This document shows positions 26,208 to 37,466 of a stretch of DNA of 64,000 nt, in pieces. Below the pieces are notes generated by a model that was given only the letters and a program-made list of their open reading frames with translations, was not told the origin of the DNA and ran no database searches. Each line of letters starts with the position of its first letter. Positions within the stretch are counted from its first letter, which is position 1. Source of the stretch: Anaeramoeba flamelloides (Eukaryota; Metamonada; Anaeramoebidae); NCBI GenBank assembly GCA_027625915.1, contig JANTQA010000033.1, positions 10,478,001 through 10,542,000 of the forward strand. The letters run 5' to 3'. The position numbers were made by a program, and so were the translations under genes.

Positions 26208-27345
26208 ATTGTGTTTTTAAACATCCCAAAATTAAAATTGGAACATTTTAGTTCCTTTTTTAACAGATTGGAAACTTTTAGTTCAAATTTGTTTGAATTG
26301 AGAAATTAAACTCTTCAATCCAACTTAAAGTTTGATAAATCCCATTCCAAAAATTTGGATACACCAAAATCAAAAATAGGCAAAAAAAAACCCAATTTAT
26401 TATATTTTTACAAACCTAATATAAAACCACATTTAAGTTACTGAGTATTAGTGTTTTAATAAGTAATCATTTTAATACAAATAAAAGAAAAAAATATAGA
26501 ACTCAAAAATAAAAATAGGTGTGTCCAAAATAATGAAACAAACCGAAAAAAAAATGTATTGGTAAATTTTTTGAAATTTTACCAACAATTATTGATCGAT
26601 CAAATGATAAGATACCATCTACCAATAGTATGTGATTTTTCCTATTTTACAAACTCAACACTAACCTTCTATTAACCATCGAAAAAAATTTTTCAGATCT
26701 AACGAAACAGATTACCTAACTACAAAAATGGAAATGAAAACAAAACAAAAAAGACAAAAAAATGTAATAGTTTGTAAAATCAAAATTCTTTCTAAATTGA
26801 ATTTAAAGTTCAGAATTGATGTTCTTTCCACTGTTTAAACTGTTAAAATTTTTGGAATATAGTTTAGTAGAAAGTATTAAACTTAATAAATATTTTTTTG
26901 ATCCGAATTGTCAAAATTTGGAACATAAATCCATCAATTGGTGTTAAATGCACTTACAGGCGCACTGTAACACCATTTTTAACATTAGGACCATAGACTT
27001 TTCCTTATGTTAAAAAAAAACACTTTTGGTTTTTTTGTGATTTTTTAAACATCCCAAAAGCAATAATTGGAACATTTTGTTCATTTAATTTGCAAATTGA
27101 AACAAAAATGTTCCAAGTTTTCTGAATTGAGGACTTTAACTTCTCAATTCAACTTAATTTTTGTAGTTTATTCTACAAAACTTAATTATATTTGTTTTAA
27201 AAAAAAAACAAAAAAATATTTTTTTGATCCGCTTTGTTAAAATGTGGAACAAAAATTCATCAATCAGTGTCAAATGTATTAACAACTACATTTTAACACC
27301 ATTTAACATTAGGACCATAGACTTTCCTTAATGTTAGAAAAAAAA
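26208..27345. repeat. Diverged tandem duplication with a nested family A insertion
   Basis: Unit 1 is 26208-26335 plus 26867-27029; unit 2 is 27040-27345. Shared ordered blocks are AAACATCCCAAAA, ATTGGAACATTTT, ATTGAG, TTTTTTTGATCCG, AATTCATCAATC/AATCCATCAATTG and AACATTAGGACCATAGACTT. Unit 1 is interrupted by family A copy 4. The end GGACCATAGACTTTCC is GC-richer than its surroundings. Origin of the unit unknown; no coding capacity. Confidence 0.7.
26336..26866 (+). mobile_element. Family A element, copy 4 (nested)
   Basis: Starts TAAATCCCATTCCAAAAATT and ends with a variant of GAATTTAGTTTA. Contains GGTGTGTCCAAAATAATGAA, TATTGATCGATCAAATGATA and AGATCTAACGAAACAGATTA. It sits inside unit 1 of a tandem duplication, so it inserted after the duplication or into one unit only. 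Confidence 0.8.
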
Positions 27346-28779
27346 CTTTTTTTTCTTTTGTTGGTTTTTTTATTGATTTATATATATATATTTTTTTTAT
27401 CAACTGAACAAGCTTTGTTAGCTATAGGCTAACAACGCATTTTATTGTTTTAAAAGTATGAAAAAAAATACTTTTTTTTTTTTACTTTTGCAATCAAGTA
27501 AAGTCAACCAAGTCCCTGAAGTAATATGTTTTATCACTTCTTGATCATCACCCACATTTTTTTCTATTCTGAATACAAAAAAAAAAAGAAAAGTTTTTTA
27601 AAAATTTTATCATTTTGTTGTTTTATTTTAGTTGGTGTGTTTAGTTTTGGATAGGTTGTATAAGTCAATTTTTTAAAATAAATAGTAAACCAAAAGGATG
27701 ATGTTGGAATATAGAGAATGGGAATAAAAAGAAAAAAATGAAGTTGAAAAAAATCTAGAAACAGTATATAATTGGTATTAGATTGGTAGTGAGATTTTCT
27801 AAATTATGAAAAAAACAAATTTTACTCTTTTTACTTAACATAGAGTGTTTTTCAAAACTTTTAAAAAAATTGAAATTGATCTCAATTAATTTTTTTGTTC
27901 TGAATTTTTTTTGGGATCTTTTTTTTATAGACTTAACACAAGTTATCAAAGAAAAAATATTATGTGGGTGTTATTGAAGTACTTTTTTAATTAAAAATTT
28001 CAATTAAATTTAAATTGTAGATTTTTTTTTGGAACAAAAAATTTTGGGTTTTTAAAAGGTTAAAAAAATGAGTTTTTTTGATTTTTTTTATAAGAAATTC
28101 CCAAATTTATAGTAAATTAATTTTTTTTTTACACAATTTTTTTTTTTTTGAATATCAAATCTTTCTAAATTGATTAAATTATTTTTTTTTTGAATCAAAA
28201 AAAAACTAGTAAAAAAATTAAATTTTGCTATTTTGGTCGATCTTATTCAAATATCAGTCAAAATCTAATAGTAAAAACAAGTCATAAAATTCAAAAACAA
28301 AGTATTAAAAAGAAAAATTTTTTTATTAATCATAGTATGTTTGAAAATTATTTTTGCTTGATTCAATTCGAAAAAAATTTTTTTTTACTAATATTTTGAT
28401 CAATTTTGAAATTTTCATTTTTCGTACATTAGTAAAAAAATCTCAAAATATTTAAAAAATTTTAAAACACATTTTTGTCACTAAATATTGATAAAATTTT
28501 ATTCTAAACATTAAAGTATCTTACTATGAGTAACTCTTTTTTTGTTTCAAAAAAATATTTTTTTCTGAAAAAATTGTTTCAAAAAAAAAAAAATCAAAAA
28601 ATCAAAAAAATGATTTTTCAAAGGCGGTTTTTTGAAATTGGACAATAATTGGGTAAATAGACTAGTTAAGGAGTTCTAAACTTATAAAAACGTATTTAAT
28701 GAATAAAAATTATGTGTTTTTATATAGAATTATTGGCTCACACTCTTAAAAAAAAAATTGAAAATTTTTGTTTCCACTT
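27346..28779. other. Intergenic, low complexity
   Basis: Nothing supported. T/A-rich runs and a small palindrome GTTAGC-TATAG-GCTAAC at about 27417. Short open frames have random AT-rich composition. Confidence 0.5.
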
Positions 28780-29478
28780 CACTACAAGGAAAATTTAAAT
28801 ACCTAAAATTAAAGTTAGCCAAAACTATACCTTGGATTTAAGTTATACTTCTTTTATAAATTATTTTTTCAAAGTTATCATAATTTTATGTAATAAAAAC
28901 GGGATAGCTATTAAACTCTTGAAAATCTGAATACCCCCCTTTTCAAAAATACCGACTTTTGGAAAAAACACCTATTTTCAGAGTATTTTTATATTGGAAA
29001 AAGTTGAAATGAATTAATTTTTGATTGAACATTAAGATTGAAAAAAGAATATATGTTAAAGCAATTTGCAGAAAAAAACCGGGAACGTATATAAAAACTT
29101 AAACAGGGAAAAAAATAAAATGATAAAAAAATATTCCAAAAACAGATAAAAAATCAGTTTTTCAATTTAATTGAGCAATATCTTTTGATTGAAATATTTT
29201 GTACTATTTTCAAATTGAAAAATATGTTTCCTTTTATACTATTAAAAAAATACTTGAATATTATCTCTCTACTAAGTCAATTAAAAAATTCAAAAATTTT
29301 ACAATTAAAAATGAAAAAAATATTACTGAAAAATTTCATTTTTTTTTTCAATTCCTATTAATAACTATTAAAGTTGTAAACCTCATTGAAAATTGTTATG
29401 TATAATAATGTTTATTATATGAGTGTATTTGAAAAATACAAAATTTAGAGATTTTTTTTTGAAAAAATTTTCCTTGTA
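28780..29478 (+). mobile_element. CACTA-ended element, tandem copy 1
   Basis: Starts CACTACAAGGAAAATTT and ends in the inverse AAATTTTCCTTGTA, with the last three bases GTG missing or replaced by the next copy's CAC. The tip CACTACAAGGAAAA closely matches the terminal repeat of plant En/Spm (CACTACAAGAAAA), so a non-autonomous CACTA-superfamily element is the likely identity. The 699 bp unit has no credible gene. Marked inner blocks: TACCCCCCTTTTCAAAAATA and CCGGGAACG. Confidence 0.72.
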
Positions 29479-30179
29479 CACTACAAGGAAAATTTAAATA
29501 CGAAAAATTAAAGTTAGCCAAAACTATACATTGGATTTCAGTTATACTTCTTTTATCAATTATTTTTTCAAAGTTATCATAATTTTATGTAATAAAAAAA
29601 GGATAGCTATTAAACTCATGAAAATCTGAATACCCCCCTTTTCAAAAATACCGACTTTTGAAAAAAACACCTATTTTCAGGGTATTTTTATATTGGAAAA
29701 AGTTGAAATGAATTAATTTTTGATTGAACATTAAGATTTAAAAACGAATAAATGTTAAAGTCATTTGCAGAAAAAAACCGGGAACATATATAAAAACTCA
29801 AACATGGAAAAAAAATAAAATGATAAAAAATATTCCAAAAACAGATAAAAAATGAGTTTTTCAATTTAATTTAGCGATATCTTTTGATTGAAATATTTTG
29901 TACTATTTTCAAATTGAAAAATATGTTTCCTTTTAGACCATTAAAAAAATACTTGAAAATTATCTCTCTGCTAAGTCAATTAAAAAATTCAAAAATTTTA
30001 CAATTAAAAATGAAAAAAATATTACTGAAAAATTTCATTTTTTTTTCAATTCCTATTAATATCTATTAAAGTTGTAAACCTCATTGAAAATTGTTATGTA
30101 TAATAATGTTTATTATATGAGTGTATTTCAAAAATACAAAATTTAGAGATTTTTTTTTGAAAAAATTTTCCTTGTAGTG
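29479..30179 (+). mobile_element. CACTA-ended element, tandem copy 2
   Basis: Head-to-tail second copy of the preceding unit, differing at a few dozen scattered bases by eye. It keeps both complete ends, CACTACAAGG and CCTTGTAGTG. The junction of the copies reads CCTTGTA-CAC-TACAAGG, a 7-bp inverted repeat around a 3-bp spacer. No clear 3-bp target duplication flanks the pair. Confidence 0.75.
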
Positions 30180-30194
30180 TAGTGTAGTGTAGTG
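30175..30194. repeat. (TAGTG)4 at the element end
   Basis: The last five bases of the right terminal repeat, TAGTG, are repeated four times in tandem, presumably by slippage or by aberrant transposition at the tip. Confidence 0.9.
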
Positions 30195-32055
30195 TAGTGT
30201 TGTTTATCTCTTTTTTTTTAAAGAAAAAAGAGAGAATAAATAATTAATAAAAAAAGTTTCTCAGTAGAAAAAAAAAACCAAACGATAATTTAAGAAAAAA
30301 CAATTTTTTTTTTTGCTATCTCAAGTCAAGAAATTTTAGAGGAATGTTCAAAATAATTCATTTTTAAGAACATATCATAGATGTGGTGAATGCAGATTTT
30401 AAATTTTGATTTTTTTTGAGTATAGTTGACAAACAGAAGAGAAGATAGAGCTCATTGAAAGAATCGACGATTTGGTTCGTCGCTGGAAAATTTATAATAA
30501 TTTTTATCTCCAAAAGTGAAAATGTGAATTTTAACTTCAATTTTTTCGTTAAATACACTATAAGTATGAGATTCTTTCTAGAATAAGTTCTTTAAAGTAC
30601 TATTAAAAATAAAAAATGATTTTTTTTTTTTTTTTAGTTTCGACAAGTTAAATCCTGATCCCCAAAAGAAAAAAATAGCATCTCATATTATTATGATTTG
30701 TTCAACAATCACCTTTTATTAATTTATTGTTTTGGATCCACTTTCCTTACCGAAAATATGATATTTTTCTAGTACTAAGATGATATACAGGAGTTCGAAG
30801 AACGAAGATAGGTAGAATCTTATATCACTTTGAATATTCTCATTTTTTTTTTTTTGTTTTTAAGGGACAAATGAAAAGATAACAAGGGGATTGTTTCCAA
30901 ATAAAAAAAATAAACACAGTTATTAGATAGTTAGAAAAAAAAAATTATAAATTTATTAGTGATAGTACGATTATAAAGATGTAAGAATATCTGATCAGGA
31001 ATTTTAATCAAAAAATAAAAATTTGTTGGATAATTATGAATATATTATTAATTTTCAATTTTGGTCAACTTTTTAAATTATACAAATTAATTTTTTTTGA
31101 TATTTTTGATGATTTTTTTGATTATTTTCAGAAATGGGAAAGTTTTTCACGAGTTTAAAATTATTTTGGGTGGAAAAATTAATAATAATATATTGTGATT
31201 AGTAGTATTTTGTTTACTTAAAATTTTGAAAAATATAAAATATTGAAATCTTCAATTCTTAATATTTATAAAAATTTGTTCAAAAAAAAATTTTAGCACA
31301 AAAATTAAGTGGAATTTTTTTACCACTTAAAAAGTCGCAAAAATATAATTGGTCTCTATATTATTATTTTTTTTCTTTCGAAAATCCTAGTCATAATATG
31401 TTATTCTACCTTCAAATCAACCCAAATCTATCCTAAATACTCTATCATCCTATAACCTACCTTTAAATTCCTGAAAAGGGTTTTTTTCCTTAATACTGAC
31501 GAATAATTTAAACTCCATTTCAAAATAATTGTCCAATTACAAATTAAATTTTTAAAAATAAATATTTTATAAATTGAAGTTATCTATTCTAATAAAACAA
31601 TTATTATTTTAATCATCAGTATTATACACTAGAAAATTTTATTTTTCTTCTAAAAATAAGTAATAAATGAAAAAAAATAATAAATAAAAATTGGGCCATT
31701 TATTATGAAATTTTGTTTATTTCAAGATGATTCACTATTTTTTAAAAATTGAGAATTTGACCAATTTTGAAATTTGATTAAATTATAAAATTACGAATTT
31801 TCCTGATTTATTTATCTTAATTTTTTTTATCTTTGGTAAATATTATATTTTATAACTTTTCAGAACAATCTAAATAATTTTTTTTGGAATATAAAATCTT
31901 TTAGAATAAGAAATTATACCAATAAAAAAGCCAAATAAAAGAATTTATTCGAAGAAAAATATATGTTGAAATAATTTCTTGAAATTTTGAGTTGTGTTCT
32001 TAAATGGATTAAAAACAAATCAATGGATATTAAAAATTAACCTCCATATCAAAAA
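30195..32055. other. Intergenic, low complexity
   Basis: No supported gene. A GC-richer patch at 30425-30490 contains a hairpin CGACGA-TTTGGT-TCGTCG and a short open stretch; see findings. The remainder is A/T-rich with no repeat ends recognised. Confidence 0.5.
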
Positions 32056-32503
32056 TCATGTCTGTCCAAAAATAATAAATTGGAAACAAAACATATATAT
32101 ATATATATATATTCTTTTGTATTTAAGAACAATTAATTCTAAAATCTGATGTTGGTCTGCTTTTTGTTTATTATTATTAAACATATAAACATCTGATATT
32201 TGCAAAAATGTAAAAAGCAAAACCAAATACTAAAAAAACAAAAAAACTAATTCATAATTTTTGAAATAAATATTAAACATTTTTTATTACTGAACTTTCA
32301 CTGAAAAAAAGTTAACAACAAGATTTTTTATGAATAATTTAATCCATTTTCAAAGACATTATAAAGTCTCAAATTTTTTAATGTTGTATTTTTCTTTTTG
32401 AAGATCTTTTTTTTTCCACTTGATCTTTTACAAAAAAAAAAAAGGTGAAAAAAAGTATTCAAAAAAAAATAAAAGAAAAAAAAAATTTCAAAAAGAAAGA
32501 CAT
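32056..32503 (+). mobile_element. Family B element, truncated copy 3
   Basis: Lacks the left tip, which is replaced by an AT run at about 32094-32111. It keeps AATTCATAATTTTTGAAATA, the block ACTTTCACTGAAAAAAAGTT, TTCAAAGACATT and the A/G tract, then stops at the 3' flank of the tRNA gene. Confidence 0.6.
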
Positions 32504-32511
32504 AAAAAAAA
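32504..32511 (-). terminator. Pol III terminator of tRNA-Gly
   Basis: Eight T on the tRNA strand, six bases past the mature 3' end, as expected for RNA polymerase III termination. Confidence 0.75.
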
Positions 32512-32517
32512 GTAAAT

Positions 32518-32588
32518 TGCAAAATCGGGGAATCGAACCCCGGCCAACGGTTTGGAAGACCACCATTCTGCCACTGAACTAATTTTGC
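32518..32588 (-). tRNA. tRNA-Gly (anticodon UCC)
   Basis: A 71-base cloverleaf on the minus strand, without intron and without encoded CCA. The acceptor stem GCAAAAT pairs perfectly with ATTTTGC, followed by discriminator A. The D arm is GTTC-AGTGGCA-GAAT. The anticodon arm is GTGGT-CTTCCAA-ACCGT, with TCC at 32554-32556. The T arm is CGGGG-TTCGATT-CCCCG. This reads GGA and wobble Gly codons. The A box (in the D arm) and B box GGTTCGATTCC form the internal promoter. A glycine tRNA commonly has this short variable loop. It is alone, not in a cluster. Confidence 0.95.
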
Positions 32589-34251
32589 TGATTTACATTA
32601 CAATAATTCAAATCAAATTGTTGGAATACTTTATTTCAATTTATGCTTTTTCTCAAAAAAAAACACATAAATACTCATCAAATCTTCACTTACAAATTTT
32701 TAAACATTAAAGAAAAACTGAAACAAATCTAAAATCATAAATCTACTCCCCTCTACAACCACAAATTGTAAACACTACTATTATTAATAATGATCATGTA
32801 AGAACAACATACACAACAAATATACATTTAATAAATTGTAAAATAAATCAAAATCAAAAAAATTATCAAATAATTGTTTAATCTATTAATAATACAAACA
32901 CATACATCAAAAATAGACAAAACTTAACAAATTTATAATATTTGTTCACATTAACAACCGTTGTAGAATTTATTACAATTCATCACTCAACAAAATATAA
33001 AGGAAATAAAAATAATAATTGTTATTATAAATTCACAAATTATCTTTAAATACTTATCAGCCTTGATTCTTACACACTTTAATTCGTATTTAGAAAAAAA
33101 AAATAAAATTGTCAAAAACAGCCTATTTGAACCACTATTAAAACCCATACCAAGTACAAGATAGATCAGATAAGAATTAAATTAACAATTACTCATTCAT
33201 GACACAATATAATTTTTTTTTCAAATTCCAAGGATGGTAAACCTTAAAACACCCCGTTTTATTTAATTCAAGAAAAACTTTATAAAACAAAATAACTTTT
33301 TTTAAGAAATGAACTAGTCAATAAACAAAAGTATCTGTGAATAAAAAATTATTTCTTAAGGGATTAGCTTCTACAAACGAGACCTCTAATATCAAAGTAA
33401 ACTGTGATTGAGCGTAACCACGTTGGTGCTACATGGTTCAAATGCCTCTAAAAAATCGATTAGTCAAGTAATACTATTTGTTTATCTCATGAATTAATTA
33501 TGATATATGTATTAGTAAAAAACACCTGGAATTTGAGAAAAAAAACCTACTATTTCCTAGTAAATTTAAAGGCTGGTTTATCAATTTTCAGACTCCAGTA
33601 TTGCAAAATATCTTTCTAAAATTTTTTGCAAAATATATTTTAGTTGCTAAAAATTTTCATTTTTTTAAAATTTTAAATAATTCGATAGGAGATTCTTTTA
33701 ATAAATTATTTCAGAAATCCTGCAAATATATTGATTCTACAAGTAGCTTTATCAAAAGCAAATAAAACTAATCAGTCTTTGTGCTTTTATTTTGGTGATT
33801 TTTGAGTTAATCTTTGAAATTAAAAAATTAAAAAAATAGTTAATTTTGGAAGTTCTAAATCTAAATTATTAAATACCAGAATAGTGTATTTAGGTCTCAA
33901 TTTTTAGATTTGAAAAAGGAATGATAAAAAAAAAATTTTAAAAATAAAAATTTTTAATTGTGATTATTCTCAAATAATCCAATAATTTATCGTACAATAC
34001 TATTTGTGGCAAAATAAATCAAAAATAATTTGGATTCAGCCTTCCAAAAAAAGATTGTTAAATTAGTGAACATTTCAAAATTTTAATTCCGTAAAATCAA
34101 CATTAAAGTATTAATTTTCCTTTTAGAGAATTTGGGACTTTGGTGATTTATTGAATTAATTTATTTTATTTTTTTTCTGGAAAGATGAAAAAAAAATATG
34201 TTTCTTTTATGTTTCAATTAACAGTAATATTTATATTAGATTTTTTTAAAC
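32589..34251. other. Intergenic with a GC-richer island at 33360-33452
   Basis: No supported gene. A-rich with many CAA/AAC trimers up to about 33050, unlike the T-rich DNA elsewhere. The island at 33360-33452 may be a small RNA gene or a repeat tip; see findings. Confidence 0.5.
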
Positions 34252-34787
34252 TAAACCCCAATTCAAAATTTTTAACACAACAAAATTCGATTTGTGAAAA
34301 AAAAAAAACTTATATAATCAATTCAAGAAATTTACCAAATTAGAACCATTCACTAATTGAAATGTTAACACTTTTTTATAAATCACAATACTCACAAAAC
34401 AATAAATAAATAATAATCAATACAAATAAATCGTGGGTGTGTTAAAAATTTTGGAGAGAGCAAAACAAAAAAATACATTATTAAATTTGTTTAAATTTTA
34501 TTAGGAATAATGATTGATCAAATGGTTAGATACTACCAACTAATTTTATTTGAGTTCTTCTATTTGGAACAACTCAACTTTAACATAATATCAATGGTTC
34601 AAAAAAAATTTGATCGAACGAAACAAATTACGTAATTCAAACAATGAAATGAAAACAAAAACTAAAAGATGAAAAAATGATTTTCATATTTTAAAAAATT
34701 CAAAATTGTTTTCAATTTCAATGAAATTGTATTATTGTGATTTTTTGGAATGTTTTAGCTGTGTGGAAAATTTTGAATTTTAGTTTA
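34252..34787 (+). mobile_element. Family A element, copy 5
   Basis: Starts TAAACCCCAATTCAAAATTT and ends TTTGAATTTTAGTTTA. Forms a subtype with copy 2: both have TTTAACACA near the tip, ATTAGAACCATTCACTAATT and a TTGTATTATTGTGATTTTTT region or their complements. No coding capacity. Confidence 0.78.
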
Positions 34788-36875
34788 TTTGTAAACAATT
34801 GCAGTACTGATATCGTTTACACCCAATTATAAATACTGTAATTATTTAAGAATCCATTATGACACTAATTACTTCAGGCTCTATTCATTACTTAACAGGG
34901 TTAAAAGTCCTTTTTAAGGGTTGTGCCATTAGATTAAAGATAATTTTCTGAAATAGTGAAGAATAATTTTGTAATTTTTATATGATTAATTAAATCCAAA
35001 TCAAAAAAATCAACATATGAGGTACGATCGATCTCCAAAAATCAACAATCAAAAAGAAGGTATCATTTTTAGAAAAATAGCCAAAGAGCGAAACTCTATT
35101 TCCGATTTAAATAGTTTAGAATATATAATTTTGACAACAACTGTGTTAGTTCTAATGTCTCACTCATTGGCACTTTTTGAGATCTCGAAAGTATTTTTCA
35201 TTTTTTTCTATTCTCAAATGAACTATTTATTTCTTAAAAATGATACAAAATCGATACTTGATCCAATTTAGAGAGATATAAAATATCCAATAATGAGATT
35301 AAATCAAATTAAATTGATTGTATACTTTGGAAAATAATTGGGTTTAAATTGAAAAAAATTAACCCTTTGGAAGAATGAAATAATAAACTATTTTTTTTTT
35401 TTAAATTTGATTATTGTAAATTGAGTAATGGCTATTGAAACATATTTTTTTTTTTGTTTTTTTTTGTCAAGGAGGATCTTCTCCGTTTTTTTTTTGTTTT
35501 TATTTGTATTTTGTAATTGAAAAGGGTGCCAATTCCACAATACACTTTTTAGTGTTACGACACTCCTAGAGTGTTGAGTAAATCTATGGGTGATGACTAG
35601 AGCCTTCAGTTTTTACTTCTTATATTATTTTTTTAATCTCCTTTATTTTATAAAACTGAATTGAGTTTAAAATACTTCTAATGAATGTAATTAAAAGGTT
35701 CTTTAGACTACACTTTGAATTAGAAGTTGCAAATTAAGTCACTTCAAAACTTTCTCTTTGACAGATTTAGTGCTTTTGGGCACTTAACCTTTACCAATAA
35801 ATCCTGAATCTCTTTTATTTCTTACTTTTCTTTCTCTTTTTTTTTTTTTATTGTTTAACAATTGAATTTTTTTCTTTTTTCTTTTTTCATTTTTCAAAAA
35901 GTTATCCTATTAGTTATAATTTTATATACATAATAACAAAAAAGGGTAATTTTACAGACAAATATGAAGTAGTTTTGTTTAATTGACATTGGTTAATAAG
36001 AAAAAAAGAAATTTTTTTGGTATTTATTGATTTTTATTGGCGTTTTCATTTATTGGTTAATCTTTTCGGGTTTTGGCAGATTTTCAATAAATAGTTGATA
36101 TTTTTTTATCGGGGCCTTTTCGTTCTCGCTCAAATCATTAGAAAACTTAAAGTAACAAAGAAAAAGTAATAATATAAAATTTAAAACAAAAAAAAATACT
36201 TATAATATATATACGGGTACTTAATACCCCCGTTCTGAGAGTTGGTGTCTAGATTTTTTTTTAAATTTTAAAAGAAATGAGAAAATCTCTGATGATAGTA
36301 AATTCTTTCAAATTTTAAAAAAAAACTAATGAAAGTGGAATACCGATAATTAATCAGAAATTGTATAATTGTTTATTTATTATTGTTATTCTTACTATCC
36401 GTTTTTTTGGCATCTGTGAATTCTGGGGAAGTGTTTTTAAGTGCCATAAAGTGTCTTCAGATACCTAGATTTTTCATAATTCAAAAGAATAGGGTAAAAA
36501 CAAAGACATAAATAAATACTTTATTATTCTGGAAAACTGGATGAAAAGTGGATATTTTTTTAACTTGGTCATATAAATGATATTATTATTTTTTATTGAT
36601 ATTTTAATCATTTTTCTTCTTTTTTTTTGAATTTTGATAAAATTTCATTAAATTATTCTTTTCTCTGAATAAATAATGAAATAAATAAATAATTTGTAGT
36701 TATAATTTCCATGTATGTATTTTTTTCTATAATATATTTTACAAAAATCAGTTTAATAAAACTCTTTTTAACTTTAGTATTTTCTACAGAAGTAAAAGAA
36801 TTTGAAATATCGAAATTTTGATCATTCATAAAAAATTTCAAAACTGATTTTTTGATAATATTTTAATTTAAACTC
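34788..36875. other. Intergenic with a family R repeat
   Basis: No supported gene. A hairpin-rich patch at about 35553-35585 contains ACACTC-CTA-GAGTGT. A family R copy lies at 35640-35830. The 84-codon open frame at 35017 has no recognisable motif. Confidence 0.5.
35640..35830 (-). repeat. Family R repeat, copy 3
   Basis: Reverse complement of the family R repeats in the alcohol dehydrogenase intron. It contains AACTGAATTGAGTTTAAAAT, CTTCTAATGAATGT, AGTCACTTCAAAACTT, TTGACAGATTTAG and GCACTTAACC. Found 17 kb from the other two. Confidence 0.65.
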
Positions 36876-37466
36876 TTTTTTCAAATATTGCCACTCACTT
36901 GAAATATAAAATTGAAAAAAAAAAATCTCCTTTAGTATTTAAGAATAATTAATAACTAAATATTATTTTTTATTAACTTTTAAGTCGTCCTAAATATATA
37001 AAAGCCTGATTTATTAGAAATTATTAAAAATAAAACCAAAAAAATTCAAAAAAAAGAATCACAATTTTTGAAATGGGCATTACGGATTTTTTATTATTGA
37101 ACTTTCACTGAAAAAAAGTTGAACAACAAGATTTTTTTTGATAAATAATTGAATTCATTTTCAAAGACATTACATAGTCACAATTTTCATAGTGATTATT
37201 AGTACCTTCAAAAGTTCTTTTGTTTTTCCACATGATCTTTTTTAAAAAAAAAAAAAAAAGAAATCAAAAATCAAAAAAAAATATCAGAAAAAGAAAAACA
37301 AAAGAAAAACAAAAATTTGAAAAAGCAAAACTAAAATTTGCAAAATTAGAAAAAATGATTCCGATCCGAAAATTTGAAAATATTTTTTTGTTCAGAATCC
37401 TCAAAAAAACCCTCCAAAAAAACTTGTATAATCATTATTAAGTGAGTCAAAATTTTCAAAAATAGT
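36876..37466 (+). mobile_element. Family B composite MITE, copy 4
   Basis: Left tip TTTTTCAAATATTGCCACTC and right tip GAGTCAAAATTTTCAAAAAT are inverted, with internal third copy GAATCACAATTTTTGAAATG at about 37052. Very similar to copy 2, including the AACTTTCACTGAAAAAAAG block and AAAGCAAAACTAAAATTTGC after the A/G tract. Confidence 0.75.

Noticed and set aside
25598-26866. Two facing family A copies as long terminal repeats of one element
   Set aside because: They are in inverted, not direct, orientation, the ~200 bp between them encodes nothing, and other family A copies occur singly.
29199-30069. Similar short open frames in both CACTA-ended copies
   Set aside because: They are in the same place in both copies, but the frame and ends differ and the substitutions do not spare amino acids; no similarity to a transposase.
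37220-37441. Lys-rich peptide frame shared by family B copies 2 and 4
   Set aside because: Begins in a purine tract, and differences between copies change the residues; a conserved gene would show mainly silent changes.
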